DNA of 64,000 nucleotides from Pseudoalteromonas sp. NBT06-2 (GCF_002276045.1 NZ_NQMR01000026.1:17621-81620); one strand, 5' to 3'. Positions 1 to 9,960 are shown, numbered from the stretch's first letter. Translations and numbers: made by a program. Notes: generated by a model not told the origin, from the sequence alone.

Positions 1-1159
1 CAATCACTAACATTAATTTTGATGTATACTCTGTATCCCATAAGATATGCATGGCCAATGCTGCTTTTACTGACACTAATGATTTGTTATTAAATGTTTT
101 ACTCGCATCGCTAATCGTATTCCAAGCATAGCCGTTAGCAAAAATACTGTCATAAAGAAAATATGGGGGTTGATCCAAAATGTGCTCGGTACGGGCAGTA
201 TAAATTTTCTCATTTTTGTAACGTAATTCTTGTACTTTATAAACTTGATTAGCAATTTCATAATATATTTTATTGGTATTATTTGAATCTAAAGAGTATG
301 TATCATCGATATGATCCCAATTAAACTCAATACCCATTAAAGCAAAAGGTAAAGTTAAAATGGGAGTGAGTACTTTATCTTCACGGTGATCTCTCGCATC
401 ATGATAAATATCGACACCATATATAGTAATAGTTTCAACCGGATCTATCGATTCTGCTTTTACTGGTTCAAAGCCCCATGCTTTAAACCCTAAAGCAGCA
501 TATTCTTCATATCCAAGTCTCCCTTCTTGACTAAGTGACATCTTATTCTTATAAAACACTCCAGTGTATAAACTCCCTTCATCATCAATGACATCACAAA
601 AATTCCACCTGAATACAGCTTTATCAATATATTCATGAAATTCAGGGTATTGTTGAGATACAATTTTCAACCAAATCAACAGCCTACCTATATCTATTGC
701 AGACCAACCTATTTCAGCTTGCTTTCCCTGATAATTAATCATTTTACCTGTAGTCGTATCATAAACTTTATTTGGTAAACGGCCCTTAAATAATGGCATA
801 CGATTTAAAAAGTGTAATAATTCACTAATACGCTGATCAAACTGTTTTTTATCGATAAGTTGTAGTTGTCTAGCAGCTACCATCGCAGCTAAGTAATCCG
901 CAATACTGCTCATTGTCGCACTTGGATAACCATCTATAGAATTTGCTAAACCTGTTTTGACATAGCTATTATTTTCAAAGTATTTCCATGCTACTTTTGC
1001 CCATAACTGTTCTTTTTCGCTCAAGGGACCATATTGCCCCTGCCGAAATAAAGCTGAATGAGAAAATGTTGTAATACCTGTATCGAATGTTCTTACAATT
1101 ACACCGCAACCTGAAATACAAAATAAAAAAATAATTCCTATCGTTTTCCTGGAAAGCAC
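1..1159 (-). CDS. DUF3131 lipoprotein, C-terminus beyond window edge
   Basis: About 386 codons are open from a GTG at 1159 to the left edge, so the C-terminus is missing. The GTG overlaps the end of the upstream DUF3131 gene by 22 bp. The first residues (MLSRKTIGIIFLFCISGC) form a lipoprotein signal with Cys18 as the lipidation site. The rest aligns by eye with the next two genes: a VAWKYFENN helix, a GWSAIDIGRL motif, a QEGRLGYEEYAA motif and YAWNTISD. DUF3131 proteins are uncharacterised, often lie beside cellulose-synthase-like glycosyltransferases, and look like (alpha/alpha)6-barrel glycan-active proteins. One oddity: the Trp-Asp pair found in both paralogues (LWDTASY, MWDIASY) is Ser-Ser here (MSSIADY), so this copy may be catalytically altered or only bind glycan. 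A periplasmic or outer-membrane glycan-handling role is inferred. Confidence 0.82.
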   Translation of the reverse strand, partial: MLSRKTIGIIFLFCISGCGVIVRTFDTGITTFSHSALFRQGQYGPLSEKEQLWAKVAWKYFENNSYVKTGLANSIDGYPSATMSSIADYLAAMVAARQLQLIDKKQFDQRISELLHFLNRMPLFKGRLPNKVYDTTTGKMINYQGKQAEIGWSAIDIGRLLIWLKIVSQQYPEFHEYIDKAVFRWNFCDVIDDEGSLYTGVFYKNKMSLSQEGRLGYEEYAALGFKAWGFEPVKAESIDPVETITIYGVDIYHDARDHREDKVLTPILTLPFALMGIEFNWDHIDDTYSLDSNNTNKIYYEIANQVYKVQELRYKNEKIYTARTEHILDQPPYFLYDSIFANGYAWNTISDASKTFNNKSLVSVKAALAMHILWDTEYTSKLMLVI

Positions 1160-2547
1160 TTACTAGACCCCGCAAACTCATTAAGAATATGATAATCCCA
1201 TTTTGAAGGGCTTTTAAAATTAAACTGTAATAGCTTTCCTTGCTCTTTATAAAGGAGTACTTCTAAAATAATACCGTTATTGTTTGCTGTAAATGTATTT
1301 ATAAGGCCAGTTCCATTTTCAAATCGACCTTCATAAAAGCCTTTTTTTTCGTCATATAAATCTGAAACTGCATCAAAAAGCAAATCAGTATATTCGGTTT
1401 TCCATAACCCCCACATACCAATAGCTCCTTTTAAAGCGATTGCAGCATATTTTGGTACATATTTACCAGATTCTGTGATTGTGTTCCATGCATAACCATC
1501 AGTATATATAGTGTCATAAACAAAATAAGGACTTGAGGCAAGCTGATGTTCAGTTCTCGCAGTTAAAATACCAGTATGTAAATATCTCGCCTCTTGAACA
1601 TCATAAATACGTTGTGCAAATTCAGCCATCCAAGGAATAGTATGAATATTATCACTTGAAGTTTTATCTTCAGGCAAATCCCAATTTAACTCAATTCCGT
1701 CTAATACATAGCTTTCAGCTACCACATAATTATGTGCTTTTAATGATCGCGGATCTCTTGAATCATATGGGATTTGGTGACCAAATAAGTTGATTATTTC
1801 ATATGGCTCAGGTTTTGAAGCCCTTTCTGTGTGAAATCCCCATAGAGCAAACCCTTTGGCTGCATATTCTTCATAGCCCAACCTGCCTTCTTGTACATAC
1901 TTCGTTTTCACGCCCTTCTTTCCATGCGCTCCATATAGCATCCCATGCTCATTAATTATATGGCAGTAGTTCCAACGTAGTAATACTGAATCAATTAGAT
2001 CTCCATATTCAGCATACCTTTCTTTTATAATTTTCATCCAAATCAAAAATCGCCCGATATCAAGAGCCGAGTAACCAATTTCACCAGGCTTATTTGTATA
2101 ATCTACTTTTTTAGCTGTTTTTGTATGATATACCTTATTTGGTACTTCATTACGATATAAAGAAATATTATTAAATGTCTTCAATAATGCTGTTATTCTT
2201 TCATCAAATGTTTTCTTTTCAATAATGCCCAACTCTCTTACTGCAACCAATGCTCCTAAGTAAGAGGCTGTATCCCATAAGGTTGTTGAAGGATAATTAT
2301 TTACAGCATTTACAAGGCCTGTTTTTTTATGGTAATTATTTTGAAAATAACGCCATGCAATTTTAGCCATAGCCAATTCTTTTTCTGTTAACCTCCCACT
2401 TCGCCCTGGTTGAGTACCTTTAGATCTTACGGGAGATTCTTGCAAAACAATAGGTTCACCATAATAAAGTAATGTATTCGTTTCTGAACAACCTAGGATG
2501 ATAAGAGAACCTAAAATCAATACTCTATTAGTTATTTTTAATCGCAT
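1138..2547 (-). CDS. DUF3131 lipoprotein
   Basis: 469 residues. The N-terminus (MRLKITNRVLILGSLIILGC) is a lipoprotein signal with Cys20 as the lipidation residue. A DUF3131 domain fills about residues 52-445, with AKIAWRYFQNN (61-71), LWDTASYLGALVA (90-102), IGYSALDIGRF (157-167) and QEGRLGYEEYAA (219-230). It is the middle of three DUF3131 paralogues that precede one another on the minus strand. Its stop overlaps the GTG of the next paralogue, which suggests translational coupling. The family has no firmly assigned activity. Position next to a processive glycosyltransferase, a GH9 and a GH2 suggests binding, trimming or guiding of the nascent polysaccharide in the periplasm. That role is inference; family membership is fairly sure. 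Confidence 0.88.
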   Translation of the reverse strand: MRLKITNRVLILGSLIILGCSETNTLLYYGEPIVLQESPVRSKGTQPGRSGRLTEKELAMAKIAWRYFQNNYHKKTGLVNAVNNYPSTTLWDTASYLGALVAVRELGIIEKKTFDERITALLKTFNNISLYRNEVPNKVYHTKTAKKVDYTNKPGEIGYSALDIGRFLIWMKIIKERYAEYGDLIDSVLLRWNYCHIINEHGMLYGAHGKKGVKTKYVQEGRLGYEEYAAKGFALWGFHTERASKPEPYEIINLFGHQIPYDSRDPRSLKAHNYVVAESYVLDGIELNWDLPEDKTSSDNIHTIPWMAEFAQRIYDVQEARYLHTGILTARTEHQLASSPYFVYDTIYTDGYAWNTITESGKYVPKYAAIALKGAIGMWGLWKTEYTDLLFDAVSDLYDEKKGFYEGRFENGTGLINTFTANNNGIILEVLLYKEQGKLLQFNFKSPSKWDYHILNEFAGSSKCFPGKR

Positions 2548-2642
2548 TACGGGATCCCTTTTAATTTGTCTAATGGGCCTAGAATGCCCCAGATTTAATA
2601 TTTGGTTTTAGTTAAAAAAGAGTAATATATTCATATTACTTT

Positions 2643-2704
2643 TTGGAAATGCAGGTTTAAAATATTGGATATAATACCGCTTTGATAACGATGGCGTTAT
2701 CAAA
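2643..2704. repeat. partial repeat-A copy followed by a perfect hairpin
   Basis: The 168-bp gap between two DUF3131 genes holds a truncated copy of the dispersed element also seen near 16.65, 49.43 and 53.89 kb (shared core TTGGAAATGCAGGTTT at 2643-2658). It is followed by a perfect 10-bp stem, TTTGATAACG / CGTTATCAAA, at 2681-2704 with a 4-nt loop. On the transcribed (minus) strand the T-run precedes the hairpin rather than following it, so it is not a classic intrinsic terminator. It could stabilise or process the polycistronic mRNA. Confidence 0.55.
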
Positions 2705-2715
2705 AAAATTATGTG

Positions 2716-4059
2716 TTATTTTGATGCTGACAAGATTTTATTGCGCTTTTCTGAGTGAGTAATATTTAATAACGGACCTTTGGCTTTATAATGCAGGCTT
2801 TCTAAAATTATGGCATTAGAATTTGCTGTTATCGCAGTATTTGCCCGGCCATCAGATTCATAAATACCAGACTGCCATCCTGTATTTTCTACATAATTCT
2901 CATCTATATATTCAATCAGTTTTTTTGTATACTCTGTGTTATAGAGCATATGCCAACCAAAAGCCGCTTTAGTACTAACTGTTCTAAATAAGCTTGCATC
3001 TTCACCTGTATCAGTAATTGTATTCCATGCCTTACCATTACTAAAAACAGTGTTATAAACAAAATAGGGCGCTTGATCTATATTATCTTCACTAACAGCA
3101 GTAAAAATCCCTTGCAGCTTATATCTATTTTCTTGTGCTTGATACACTCGATATGTGAACTCTCTAGAAATTTCGTTACCACCGAATTCAATTGCATCCA
3201 AAATATATGATTCACTGACAACATAGTTGTGTGCCTCATAAATTTCAGGGATTCGACTATCAGTTGGAATATCAACACCAGCAATATTTTCATACTGCAA
3301 ATAATCATGATATAAAAGTGCTTTGGAAACATCTAAGCCAGATAGCGAAAGCGATTTTGCGGCATATTCTTCATAACCGATTCTACCTTCTTGAACATAC
3401 TTTGTTTGTCCTTCATTATCTATCGTTGCACCCATTAAAACCCCCTCATTAACCATTGCTTTTAAATCCCATTGATTAATAATATTATTCACTAAAGGAG
3501 TATATTCTGGGTAATTCCAAACCAATATATTAAATGGAACAAATAATCGGCCTATATCGATAGCTGACCAACCAATACCTTTTACTGTAATATTGTTGTT
3601 GTAATCAACCATTGTTAATGTTTTAGCGTTATATGACTTATTTGGCAACTGACCATCGTATAATTCTATTTTAGCAAGTGATTTTAATACTAAAGTCATA
3701 CGTTTTTTAAACTCTGTCACCTCTATTATTTCTAATCTATATGCTGAAATAAGACCTAACATATATGAAGCGATATCCCACATAGTTGCAGCAGGATAAT
3801 TATTTACCGAATTGACTAATCCTGTTTCTTCGTGTGTATTATTTTCAAAATATTGCCATGCAATTTTGGCCCATTTTAACTCTTGAGTAGATAATGGTTC
3901 ATGAATAACATTCGGTATATTAGGGTTAAGTTTAATTTCAAATGTTTTTTTTGATATATCAAAGTTTTCAAGATAAATAACAAGGTAGAATGTAGAACAT
4001 AACCCTAATAAAAAAACAATATGATGTCGTGCTGTTAGTAATCCATCTTTAAAAGTCAT
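2716..4059 (-). CDS. DUF3131 protein with N-terminal membrane anchor
   Basis: 447 residues, third DUF3131 paralogue. Unlike the other two it has no lipobox. Residues 13-31 (HIVFLLGLCSTFYLVIYL) form a membrane anchor or uncleaved signal, with the body predicted periplasmic. Diagnostic motifs are WAKIAWQYFENN, MWDIASYMLG, IGWSAIDIGRLF, QEGRIGYEEYAAK and AWNTITDTGED. Its ATG overlaps the stop of the glycosyltransferase gene by one base (TAATG), a classic coupling arrangement that argues for matched production of the two proteins. A role as a membrane-tethered partner that accepts or trims the chain emerging from the synthase is inferred from this coupling. No enzymatic activity can be asserted. 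Confidence 0.87.
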   Translation of the reverse strand: MTFKDGLLTARHHIVFLLGLCSTFYLVIYLENFDISKKTFEIKLNPNIPNVIHEPLSTQELKWAKIAWQYFENNTHEETGLVNSVNNYPAATMWDIASYMLGLISAYRLEIIEVTEFKKRMTLVLKSLAKIELYDGQLPNKSYNAKTLTMVDYNNNITVKGIGWSAIDIGRLFVPFNILVWNYPEYTPLVNNIINQWDLKAMVNEGVLMGATIDNEGQTKYVQEGRIGYEEYAAKSLSLSGLDVSKALLYHDYLQYENIAGVDIPTDSRIPEIYEAHNYVVSESYILDAIEFGGNEISREFTYRVYQAQENRYKLQGIFTAVSEDNIDQAPYFVYNTVFSNGKAWNTITDTGEDASLFRTVSTKAAFGWHMLYNTEYTKKLIEYIDENYVENTGWQSGIYESDGRANTAITANSNAIILESLHYKAKGPLLNITHSEKRNKILSASK

Positions 4060-5888
4060 TAATCATTAGCTCCTATTTCATCACTAGGTTGCCAATTAGC
4101 AGCTTTTATTATACCGAACATGGCTAACATATTAATACTCGCCCAAAAAGTATTTGTTACAATTGCATTAACAGAATAACCCATTGAATTTTCCCATAAT
4201 AAAAAGTTTGAAATAGAAAATAATATTGCAAATAAGCTTAATCCAACAACCGTTATTTGTGGCCAAACTAAATGATAAAATTGCCCCTCTTGTCGATCTT
4301 TAGGTGTTGTCGGAAAAGCAACCTTATTCCCTTTGAGCACGGTAAAAATAGCTTTAAGATTGATTGAAAAAAAAGATATAAAAGATGCCTTTGATGAATA
4401 ACCTGCAATCCCCCAAACCCCCACCATCAATGCAAGTTCATTCAAAATTAAAAAAGGAATAATATGCTTATAGAACTCGATAGAATACGCTGAAACAGGA
4501 GCCACAGCCGTTAACATATAAACAATTGGAGCCAAGATAAAAATCACGTTCCATAAAGTACCAAAATATGACCATATCGTAGCGGCATACATCATTTTTT
4601 GAGCGATTGTCATTCCTCTTTTAAATAGAGGATTATCATTAAATGCAATGTCTATTGTACCTCCTGCATATTTAAAGCGCTGAACAATCCAAGAATGCAG
4701 ATCCTGAGGTGATAGCATTTTAGATTCAATTTCAGGATGTAAAACAGATTTCCATTTTCTAGTATTATCTCCATGTAAACTCATAGAAGTGTATATATCT
4801 TCAGAAACATGAAATTTGTATGGTGTAAGCTCAGTATCTTGAACTAAAGAACTTTGTATTGTGTCATTAACGTATACATCAATCGATTTCTCTTTGGTTC
4901 TTTTTTTTAATGTTCGTATATCATCTTTTTGTGCCATCAAAACTTCATTACTAAATGTAAACAATGCAGATTGCATGACACTATCTCGTCGGTGAATTGA
5001 ACCTGCTCCACAACAAAAAGATGCATTGGCCCAATTTCTTCTTCTTTGTATAACATCGTAAAAAATTTGAGGATCATTAATAAATGGGTCGGCACCAACA
5101 ACAACCTTTCCAATTAGTCTTTGAACACCTAAAGCTAAATATTTACCTAAAATACCATATCGATTTCGCCAATGGATATCTAAAGGTTTTCCTTCTGGTA
5201 AATCAAAAAACCACTGAGGAGTTTGAACCCAAGCCATATCAAAGTCAGTAAAATATCCTAAAGTATTTTCTAAAATAGTTGGGAATGGTCTGGTATCGGC
5301 ATCACAAATTAGAATAAAATCACCAGAAGTCTGCCCCATTGCATTACGTAAATTTCCTGCTTTATAGCCAATGTTATTCGATCTTGTGATATAACCTATC
5401 TCCAACTTATCAGCTAAATTTTTCATCGAATCTCGCTGGCCATCATCAAGTAAATAAATATTGATTGATATATTGTGAGGATAATAAATATTTTTGGCGT
5501 CAAGTAAACTTAGTTCAACTAATTCAGGCTTTTCATCAAAACTTGGAAAAAAAATATCCACTGATATTTCTCTATCAAAATCATCTACTTTTGGTGATAC
5601 ATCACTCAACATATTTGGAGGCTTACTGGGCTTTGTATCTTTAATTTTCCATAAATTAAAAGTAAATAACACTAAACCAATATAAGCCAAACTTTCAGCA
5701 ATAACTAAAGGATAAGAAAACCATAATGCGTCAAAATTAAGTGAGCCAGTCCAACGCCAGTAAATATACCAAGCTCCGATACCTAAATTTATAACTGCCA
5801 AAAATTGCCATAACAACTCTCGAGATAAAGAATATGGGATTGGTTTGGGTGGTACACGATGTTCAAATTTATCAAAATAAAAAGCCAT
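4059..5888 (-). CDS. processive family-2 glycosyltransferase (cellulose-synthase-like)
   Basis: 609 residues. Two N-terminal membrane helices (about 27-45 and 57-80) precede a cytoplasmic GT2 domain (about 108-410), followed by several C-terminal helices that would form the secretion pore. Sugar-nucleotide and metal-binding acids are visible at LLDDG (147-150) and CDADTRP (195-201), with TPQWF (223-227) and the general-base motif SED (362-364). The usual QxxRW signature appears as QRFKY (403-407), so Arg-Trp is replaced by Lys-Tyr. No PilZ domain is present, so it is not regulated by direct c-di-GMP binding in the way BcsA is. It should polymerise an activated hexose and export the chain across the inner membrane. 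The product (cellulose, another beta-glucan, or a different polymer) cannot be read from sequence. It is coupled to a DUF3131 gene downstream and a GH9 gene upstream. Confidence 0.9.
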   Translation of the reverse strand: MAFYFDKFEHRVPPKPIPYSLSRELLWQFLAVINLGIGAWYIYWRWTGSLNFDALWFSYPLVIAESLAYIGLVLFTFNLWKIKDTKPSKPPNMLSDVSPKVDDFDREISVDIFFPSFDEKPELVELSLLDAKNIYYPHNISINIYLLDDGQRDSMKNLADKLEIGYITRSNNIGYKAGNLRNAMGQTSGDFILICDADTRPFPTILENTLGYFTDFDMAWVQTPQWFFDLPEGKPLDIHWRNRYGILGKYLALGVQRLIGKVVVGADPFINDPQIFYDVIQRRRNWANASFCCGAGSIHRRDSVMQSALFTFSNEVLMAQKDDIRTLKKRTKEKSIDVYVNDTIQSSLVQDTELTPYKFHVSEDIYTSMSLHGDNTRKWKSVLHPEIESKMLSPQDLHSWIVQRFKYAGGTIDIAFNDNPLFKRGMTIAQKMMYAATIWSYFGTLWNVIFILAPIVYMLTAVAPVSAYSIEFYKHIIPFLILNELALMVGVWGIAGYSSKASFISFFSINLKAIFTVLKGNKVAFPTTPKDRQEGQFYHLVWPQITVVGLSLFAILFSISNFLLWENSMGYSVNAIVTNTFWASINMLAMFGIIKAANWQPSDEIGAND

Positions 5889-5894
5889 ATACTT

Positions 5895-7640
5895 TTATTC
5901 CTCAATACTAAAAACGGATAACTGAATAAGAAGCGTAATCAATGAAGCATTGTAATCAATCGCGTATTCATTCACTGCATATGATTTTTCATTATCAACA
6001 TAACTTAAAATTCCTTTATTTTTTGGGGCTATTTTTGCTTGAGCCAAAGAATTTGGACCACCAACCAAAAGTCCTGGAATTTCAATATTTTCTGCTCTTG
6101 CCCAAATATGATTAATATGCTTCACAGCTCTCTCACCAATCCCAGTCACAAAACTAAGACTAAAAGGGTTGCTTCCAAGTAGATAATCAGCTTGTGCAAC
6201 AGCAGCATCAAAATATTTTTTTTCACCATTTAATTGATAGGCCATAAGTAGCAATATCCCCTCTTCTGCAGCTATTTTATTTGAACCCCAAATAAACTTT
6301 TGATTTGCTAAAGCATAATCTGATTTATCATAACGAGATAAAGCAATGGCTGCTCTTGTTAAAATTTGATGCTTGAAAATAGTACAATATTGAAGGCTTT
6401 GAGCTTGGCATAGTTGTGTAATTAAATTCCATTTACCAAGTAAAGATGGGTCTTTCCATTCGAATATATTGACTGGTAGCTCAATATTTTTATTTATGTA
6501 TTGTAAATATATTTTATTTTTGGTTGTTATATAAAGCTCTGCTGCTGCCCAAAATCTGTCGTCGTTATCATGTAAGAGTGAAGCTTCTGTATCGACATTA
6601 TTTGATTTGTAAGGTCCAGAACCACTATCATCTGACTTGTTCCAATCTATATAATATGATTGTTCTTGTTCCAAATACTGCCATGCTTTTTGCGCTGCGT
6701 TAAAATATGTTTCAGCTTTTACACGATCAAATTTAATCCAGATTCGAGCAGCTAGAGCCATAGTTGCAGCAAATTTAGCTGTATCTTCTGTACTAATTCC
6801 ATACACATATCTAGTTTGTACATCCTCAACAGGAGACATTAAACTCGGCCAATTTTTTCCTGCTACTTTTCTAAAAACACTTCCATTTACATACTGCATA
6901 GTCAAAAGCCAATCTAAACCATACTGCATTTCTACCAAAACATCAGGTAATATACCCTCTGGTTTATTAAGTGATAAATCGATCTTCTGCAATATATCAG
7001 GATGATCCTGATAACTTGATAACACTCTTCCTAATGAAACCGTTGTTGTTGCAACATATTTACCGAAATCTCCAGCATCATGCCAACCACCCACGGCAGA
7101 AAATGAAGAATAATTCTTAATATCTACCCCATATAATGCTCTAGATAAGACAGCATCTTTCAAATGACAAGCTTTATGATTAATTTTAAACAATTCATCG
7201 TTAATGCTCTGACCACATCGTTGATAATAAAATGAGCGTAATAACTGAGTTATAGTTTCAGAATAAATAACTTGATTAATTTTGAATTTGGGTGAACGAA
7301 TATTGTTGATCAAAAGAATATATTCTCCAGGCTCTTGTATTTGACTAAAATCTATTTTAGCCGTCGCCGACAGTTCCGAGTTATTAAAGTGCAGAGGTTT
7401 AATTTTTAATTGCGTTACTTTTTGCGTATCGAGATTAACCAGTTTTATAGTTTTATTGAATTTAAAATGAGTTATATACGCTATTTTTGGCCCAAAGATA
7501 AAATAGCCAACTTGATTAACACTGAAATATGTTTCTTCTTTTGTTATATCGAGGTCCTGTAACACTGGCAATTTGTTTAAAAAAAAGACGCCATATGCTC
7601 CTATTAAAATAAATAATGATGTTAATAATTTAGCTATCAT
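5895..7640 (-). CDS. glycoside hydrolase family 9 protein, membrane-anchored
   Basis: About 581 residues from the ATG at 7640, preceded by GGAAGG. In-frame ATG at 7661 and TTG at 7673 are alternative starts. A hydrophobic N-terminus (MIAKLLTSLFILIGAYGVFF) anchors or exports it. It is followed by a CelD-type immunoglobulin-like domain (SVNQVGYFIFGPKIAYI) and a GH9 (alpha/alpha)6 catalytic domain. The GH9 nucleophile-side motif WHDAGDFGKY and the C-terminal acid motif VNEYAIDYNAS are intact, as is LLGSNPF...HINHIWAR. GH9 enzymes hydrolyse beta-1,4-glucans and related polymers by inversion. Within a synthesis operon such enzymes usually edit or release nascent chains rather than degrade food, which is the role inferred here. 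The gene overlaps the end of the upstream GH2 gene and lies 6 bp from the glycosyltransferase gene. Confidence 0.88.
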   Translation of the reverse strand: MIAKLLTSLFILIGAYGVFFLNKLPVLQDLDITKEETYFSVNQVGYFIFGPKIAYITHFKFNKTIKLVNLDTQKVTQLKIKPLHFNNSELSATAKIDFSQIQEPGEYILLINNIRSPKFKINQVIYSETITQLLRSFYYQRCGQSINDELFKINHKACHLKDAVLSRALYGVDIKNYSSFSAVGGWHDAGDFGKYVATTTVSLGRVLSSYQDHPDILQKIDLSLNKPEGILPDVLVEMQYGLDWLLTMQYVNGSVFRKVAGKNWPSLMSPVEDVQTRYVYGISTEDTAKFAATMALAARIWIKFDRVKAETYFNAAQKAWQYLEQEQSYYIDWNKSDDSGSGPYKSNNVDTEASLLHDNDDRFWAAAELYITTKNKIYLQYINKNIELPVNIFEWKDPSLLGKWNLITQLCQAQSLQYCTIFKHQILTRAAIALSRYDKSDYALANQKFIWGSNKIAAEEGILLLMAYQLNGEKKYFDAAVAQADYLLGSNPFSLSFVTGIGERAVKHINHIWARAENIEIPGLLVGGPNSLAQAKIAPKNKGILSYVDNEKSYAVNEYAIDYNASLITLLIQLSVFSIEE

Positions 7641-9960
7641 CGACCTTCCATTTATGTTCATTACTGGCAACAACTTTCTCTTTATTATCTAATATGATCC
7701 AGTTAATTTGATATTCACCAGGTCCAACGTCATTAATTTTAATGTCTGTAACTTTTTTAACCGAACTTGGCTTTATACTACTTTCAAATATCTGTTCTGA
7801 TACTTGTAGGCCATTTTTAAATAATTGATACTTCAATTTATAACTCTCGAAACTTTTTGGATAATCATTTACAACCCATAAGGAAAAATTAATGGTGCAA
7901 CAAAGTGACTCTTGTTTTGGTATATATTCAATACTCGGTAATAGAGGTTGATAAGCTTTTTGTAATGCATAATAAGCCGGTTTAGGTTGTCTTAAATAAT
8001 CAACAATCCCCCAATTGATAGAAGCCCAATTTTCAACAAACATAAATTGGAATATTGCATTAACTGGTGCCATTTTTTGTCGACGATAAGATTCTGCTGC
8101 TAATGCTGTTAGTGCGAATTGATATTGCTGCGAATTATTAATTAAAGATTCTATATCAATACCTTTTTCAACTTTAGCAATTTTAAATGTTTGTGAAGGT
8201 TGGAAGTTATGATACTCCCAGATACCCCATTGTTCTTTATTTACAGGCCACAGGTTTTCCTTACCGACTATTTTCTTTAATGTCGCTTTATCTGGTAATG
8301 CCTGAGCACCAAATTCAGTGATCCAACGTTGATTGGTTGGTTTCAAATAATCAGTCCATTCTCCACTATACCAACCAAACCATGGATGTTCTGAAGTTAA
8401 AGAGCTTTTATGGCTATATCTAGATTGATCTAAAGATTTTAATGTTTGGAATACTTTATTATCTAGTTCTAAATTTTGATTTTTATCATAATCTGCATAT
8501 TTATATTTCATCCAGCTTGCATCCCATGGAGGCTCATTGTGAGCACTCCATACTAAAATTGATGGGTGGTTATAAAATTGCTCAACCATTTCTTTTGCTT
8601 GGAATTGGGCATTTGAAATAAATTCAGGTGAATCTATATAACCCCATTGCAAAGGAAAATCTTGCCATATCACCATACCCAACTCATCCGCAAGTTTATA
8701 AAATCGATCTGGTAATACATGGGCATGAACTCTGATTGCATTAATATTAGCTTCTTTCATTAGTATTAAATCGGCAAGAAACTGTTTCTCACTCACATCT
8801 GAAAGCCATTGCCACGCGATATAGTTTGTTCCTCTGACGAAAAGTGGTTTGCCATTTATATTCCAAACTCCTGCGGGCTCTTCTATGCTAAACTCCCTAA
8901 AGCCCACTTTAGTTTTTTGCTCAGAATAAATCGTATTTTCATTTTTAAGTACAATTTTTAACTGATATAAATGTGGCTTCCCATGTTCCCATGGTGACCA
9001 AAGTTTTCTTTGCTTTTCCGGGAGTTTTACTTTGATGAGTTGATTTCCCTTATACAACTTGACATCTTTATGATATTTTTCGACTAATTCACCTTTAAAA
9101 TATAAACTGTACTCTAAAGTAGTACTGAGATTATTTTTAGATAATACTGAAACCTCTAAGTCTGCTTTAGTTAATCCATTTGATAATATGTTTGGTGTGA
9201 ATTTAAATTTCTTAATACTGTAATTAACATTCGTTTCCAACCATACTGATTGCCATATCCCTCCTGTATTTTTTTCTTGTCCTCGCTCAGACCATGCACC
9301 TCCAGGCCTAGTATCATGATGCCCTAAAACCCCTTTAATATACTGCTTATGTAAAGACCAAGACTGACCCGCTTTTTCTTGCGGACTGTTTACTTTAACA
9401 ACTAATAAATTTTCACCTTCATGTAAATAATTTGAAACATTCAAACGAAATGATTGAAAATATCCTTCGTGAAAACCAACATAATTGCCATTTACCCAAA
9501 CATCCGCAAAATAATCAATGCCATCAAAAATTAATTGATAAAGCTTCTTGGAGCTGTGAAGATTGTTTATATTAAAAGTTGTTTTATACCAAGCAACACC
9601 ACTATGTTCATAGCCTTGACTAAACCAGTTGCTCGGTACCTTTATTGGTTTAAACTTTGTAAAATCGGAATGCTCATCGTAATAATTTGAAGAAGCACTG
9701 TTTGATGGATAAAATAACCAATTTTTATCAAGTTCAACACGTAGAGGTTTATCATGTTTATTTTCTAAATTTTGACAAATTGATAAATTACATATTTTAT
9801 CAGTAAGATAGGTTAAGCTTTTACACCCTGTGATATTACTTATAATGAAAACTAAACAAAAAATTAAAATATATGAATTAAATTCCTGAAGAAAGTTAAG
9901 GTAAATTCTTAACCATTTTGAAATAATTACGCTTAAATTCCGTCCAATAAAACATGTCAT
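7630..9960 (-). CDS. glycoside hydrolase family 2 lipoprotein
   Basis: 776 residues. A long N-terminus ends in a lipobox (IISNITGC, Cys46). It is followed by the GH2 sugar-binding jelly-roll (about 75-240; DVWVNGNYVGFHEGYF), an immunoglobulin-like domain (about 245-355) and a TIM barrel (about 360-690). Catalytic residues are visible: acid/base Glu476 in SAHNEPPW and nucleophile Glu549 in RWITEFGAQ. GH2 covers beta-galactosidases, beta-glucuronidases, beta-mannosidases and exo-glucosaminidases, and specificity cannot be read here. The only standard start is the ATG at 9960, which makes a 65-bp overlap with the upstream kinase gene. As a periplasmic lipoprotein it probably trims side groups or recycles fragments of the polymer made by the operon. 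Confidence 0.86.
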   Translation of the reverse strand: MTCFIGRNLSVIISKWLRIYLNFLQEFNSYILIFCLVFIISNITGCKSLTYLTDKICNLSICQNLENKHDKPLRVELDKNWLFYPSNSASSNYYDEHSDFTKFKPIKVPSNWFSQGYEHSGVAWYKTTFNINNLHSSKKLYQLIFDGIDYFADVWVNGNYVGFHEGYFQSFRLNVSNYLHEGENLLVVKVNSPQEKAGQSWSLHKQYIKGVLGHHDTRPGGAWSERGQEKNTGGIWQSVWLETNVNYSIKKFKFTPNILSNGLTKADLEVSVLSKNNLSTTLEYSLYFKGELVEKYHKDVKLYKGNQLIKVKLPEKQRKLWSPWEHGKPHLYQLKIVLKNENTIYSEQKTKVGFREFSIEEPAGVWNINGKPLFVRGTNYIAWQWLSDVSEKQFLADLILMKEANINAIRVHAHVLPDRFYKLADELGMVIWQDFPLQWGYIDSPEFISNAQFQAKEMVEQFYNHPSILVWSAHNEPPWDASWMKYKYADYDKNQNLELDNKVFQTLKSLDQSRYSHKSSLTSEHPWFGWYSGEWTDYLKPTNQRWITEFGAQALPDKATLKKIVGKENLWPVNKEQWGIWEYHNFQPSQTFKIAKVEKGIDIESLINNSQQYQFALTALAAESYRRQKMAPVNAIFQFMFVENWASINWGIVDYLRQPKPAYYALQKAYQPLLPSIEYIPKQESLCCTINFSLWVVNDYPKSFESYKLKYQLFKNGLQVSEQIFESSIKPSSVKKVTDIKINDVGPGEYQINWIILDNKEKVVASNEHKWKVDDS

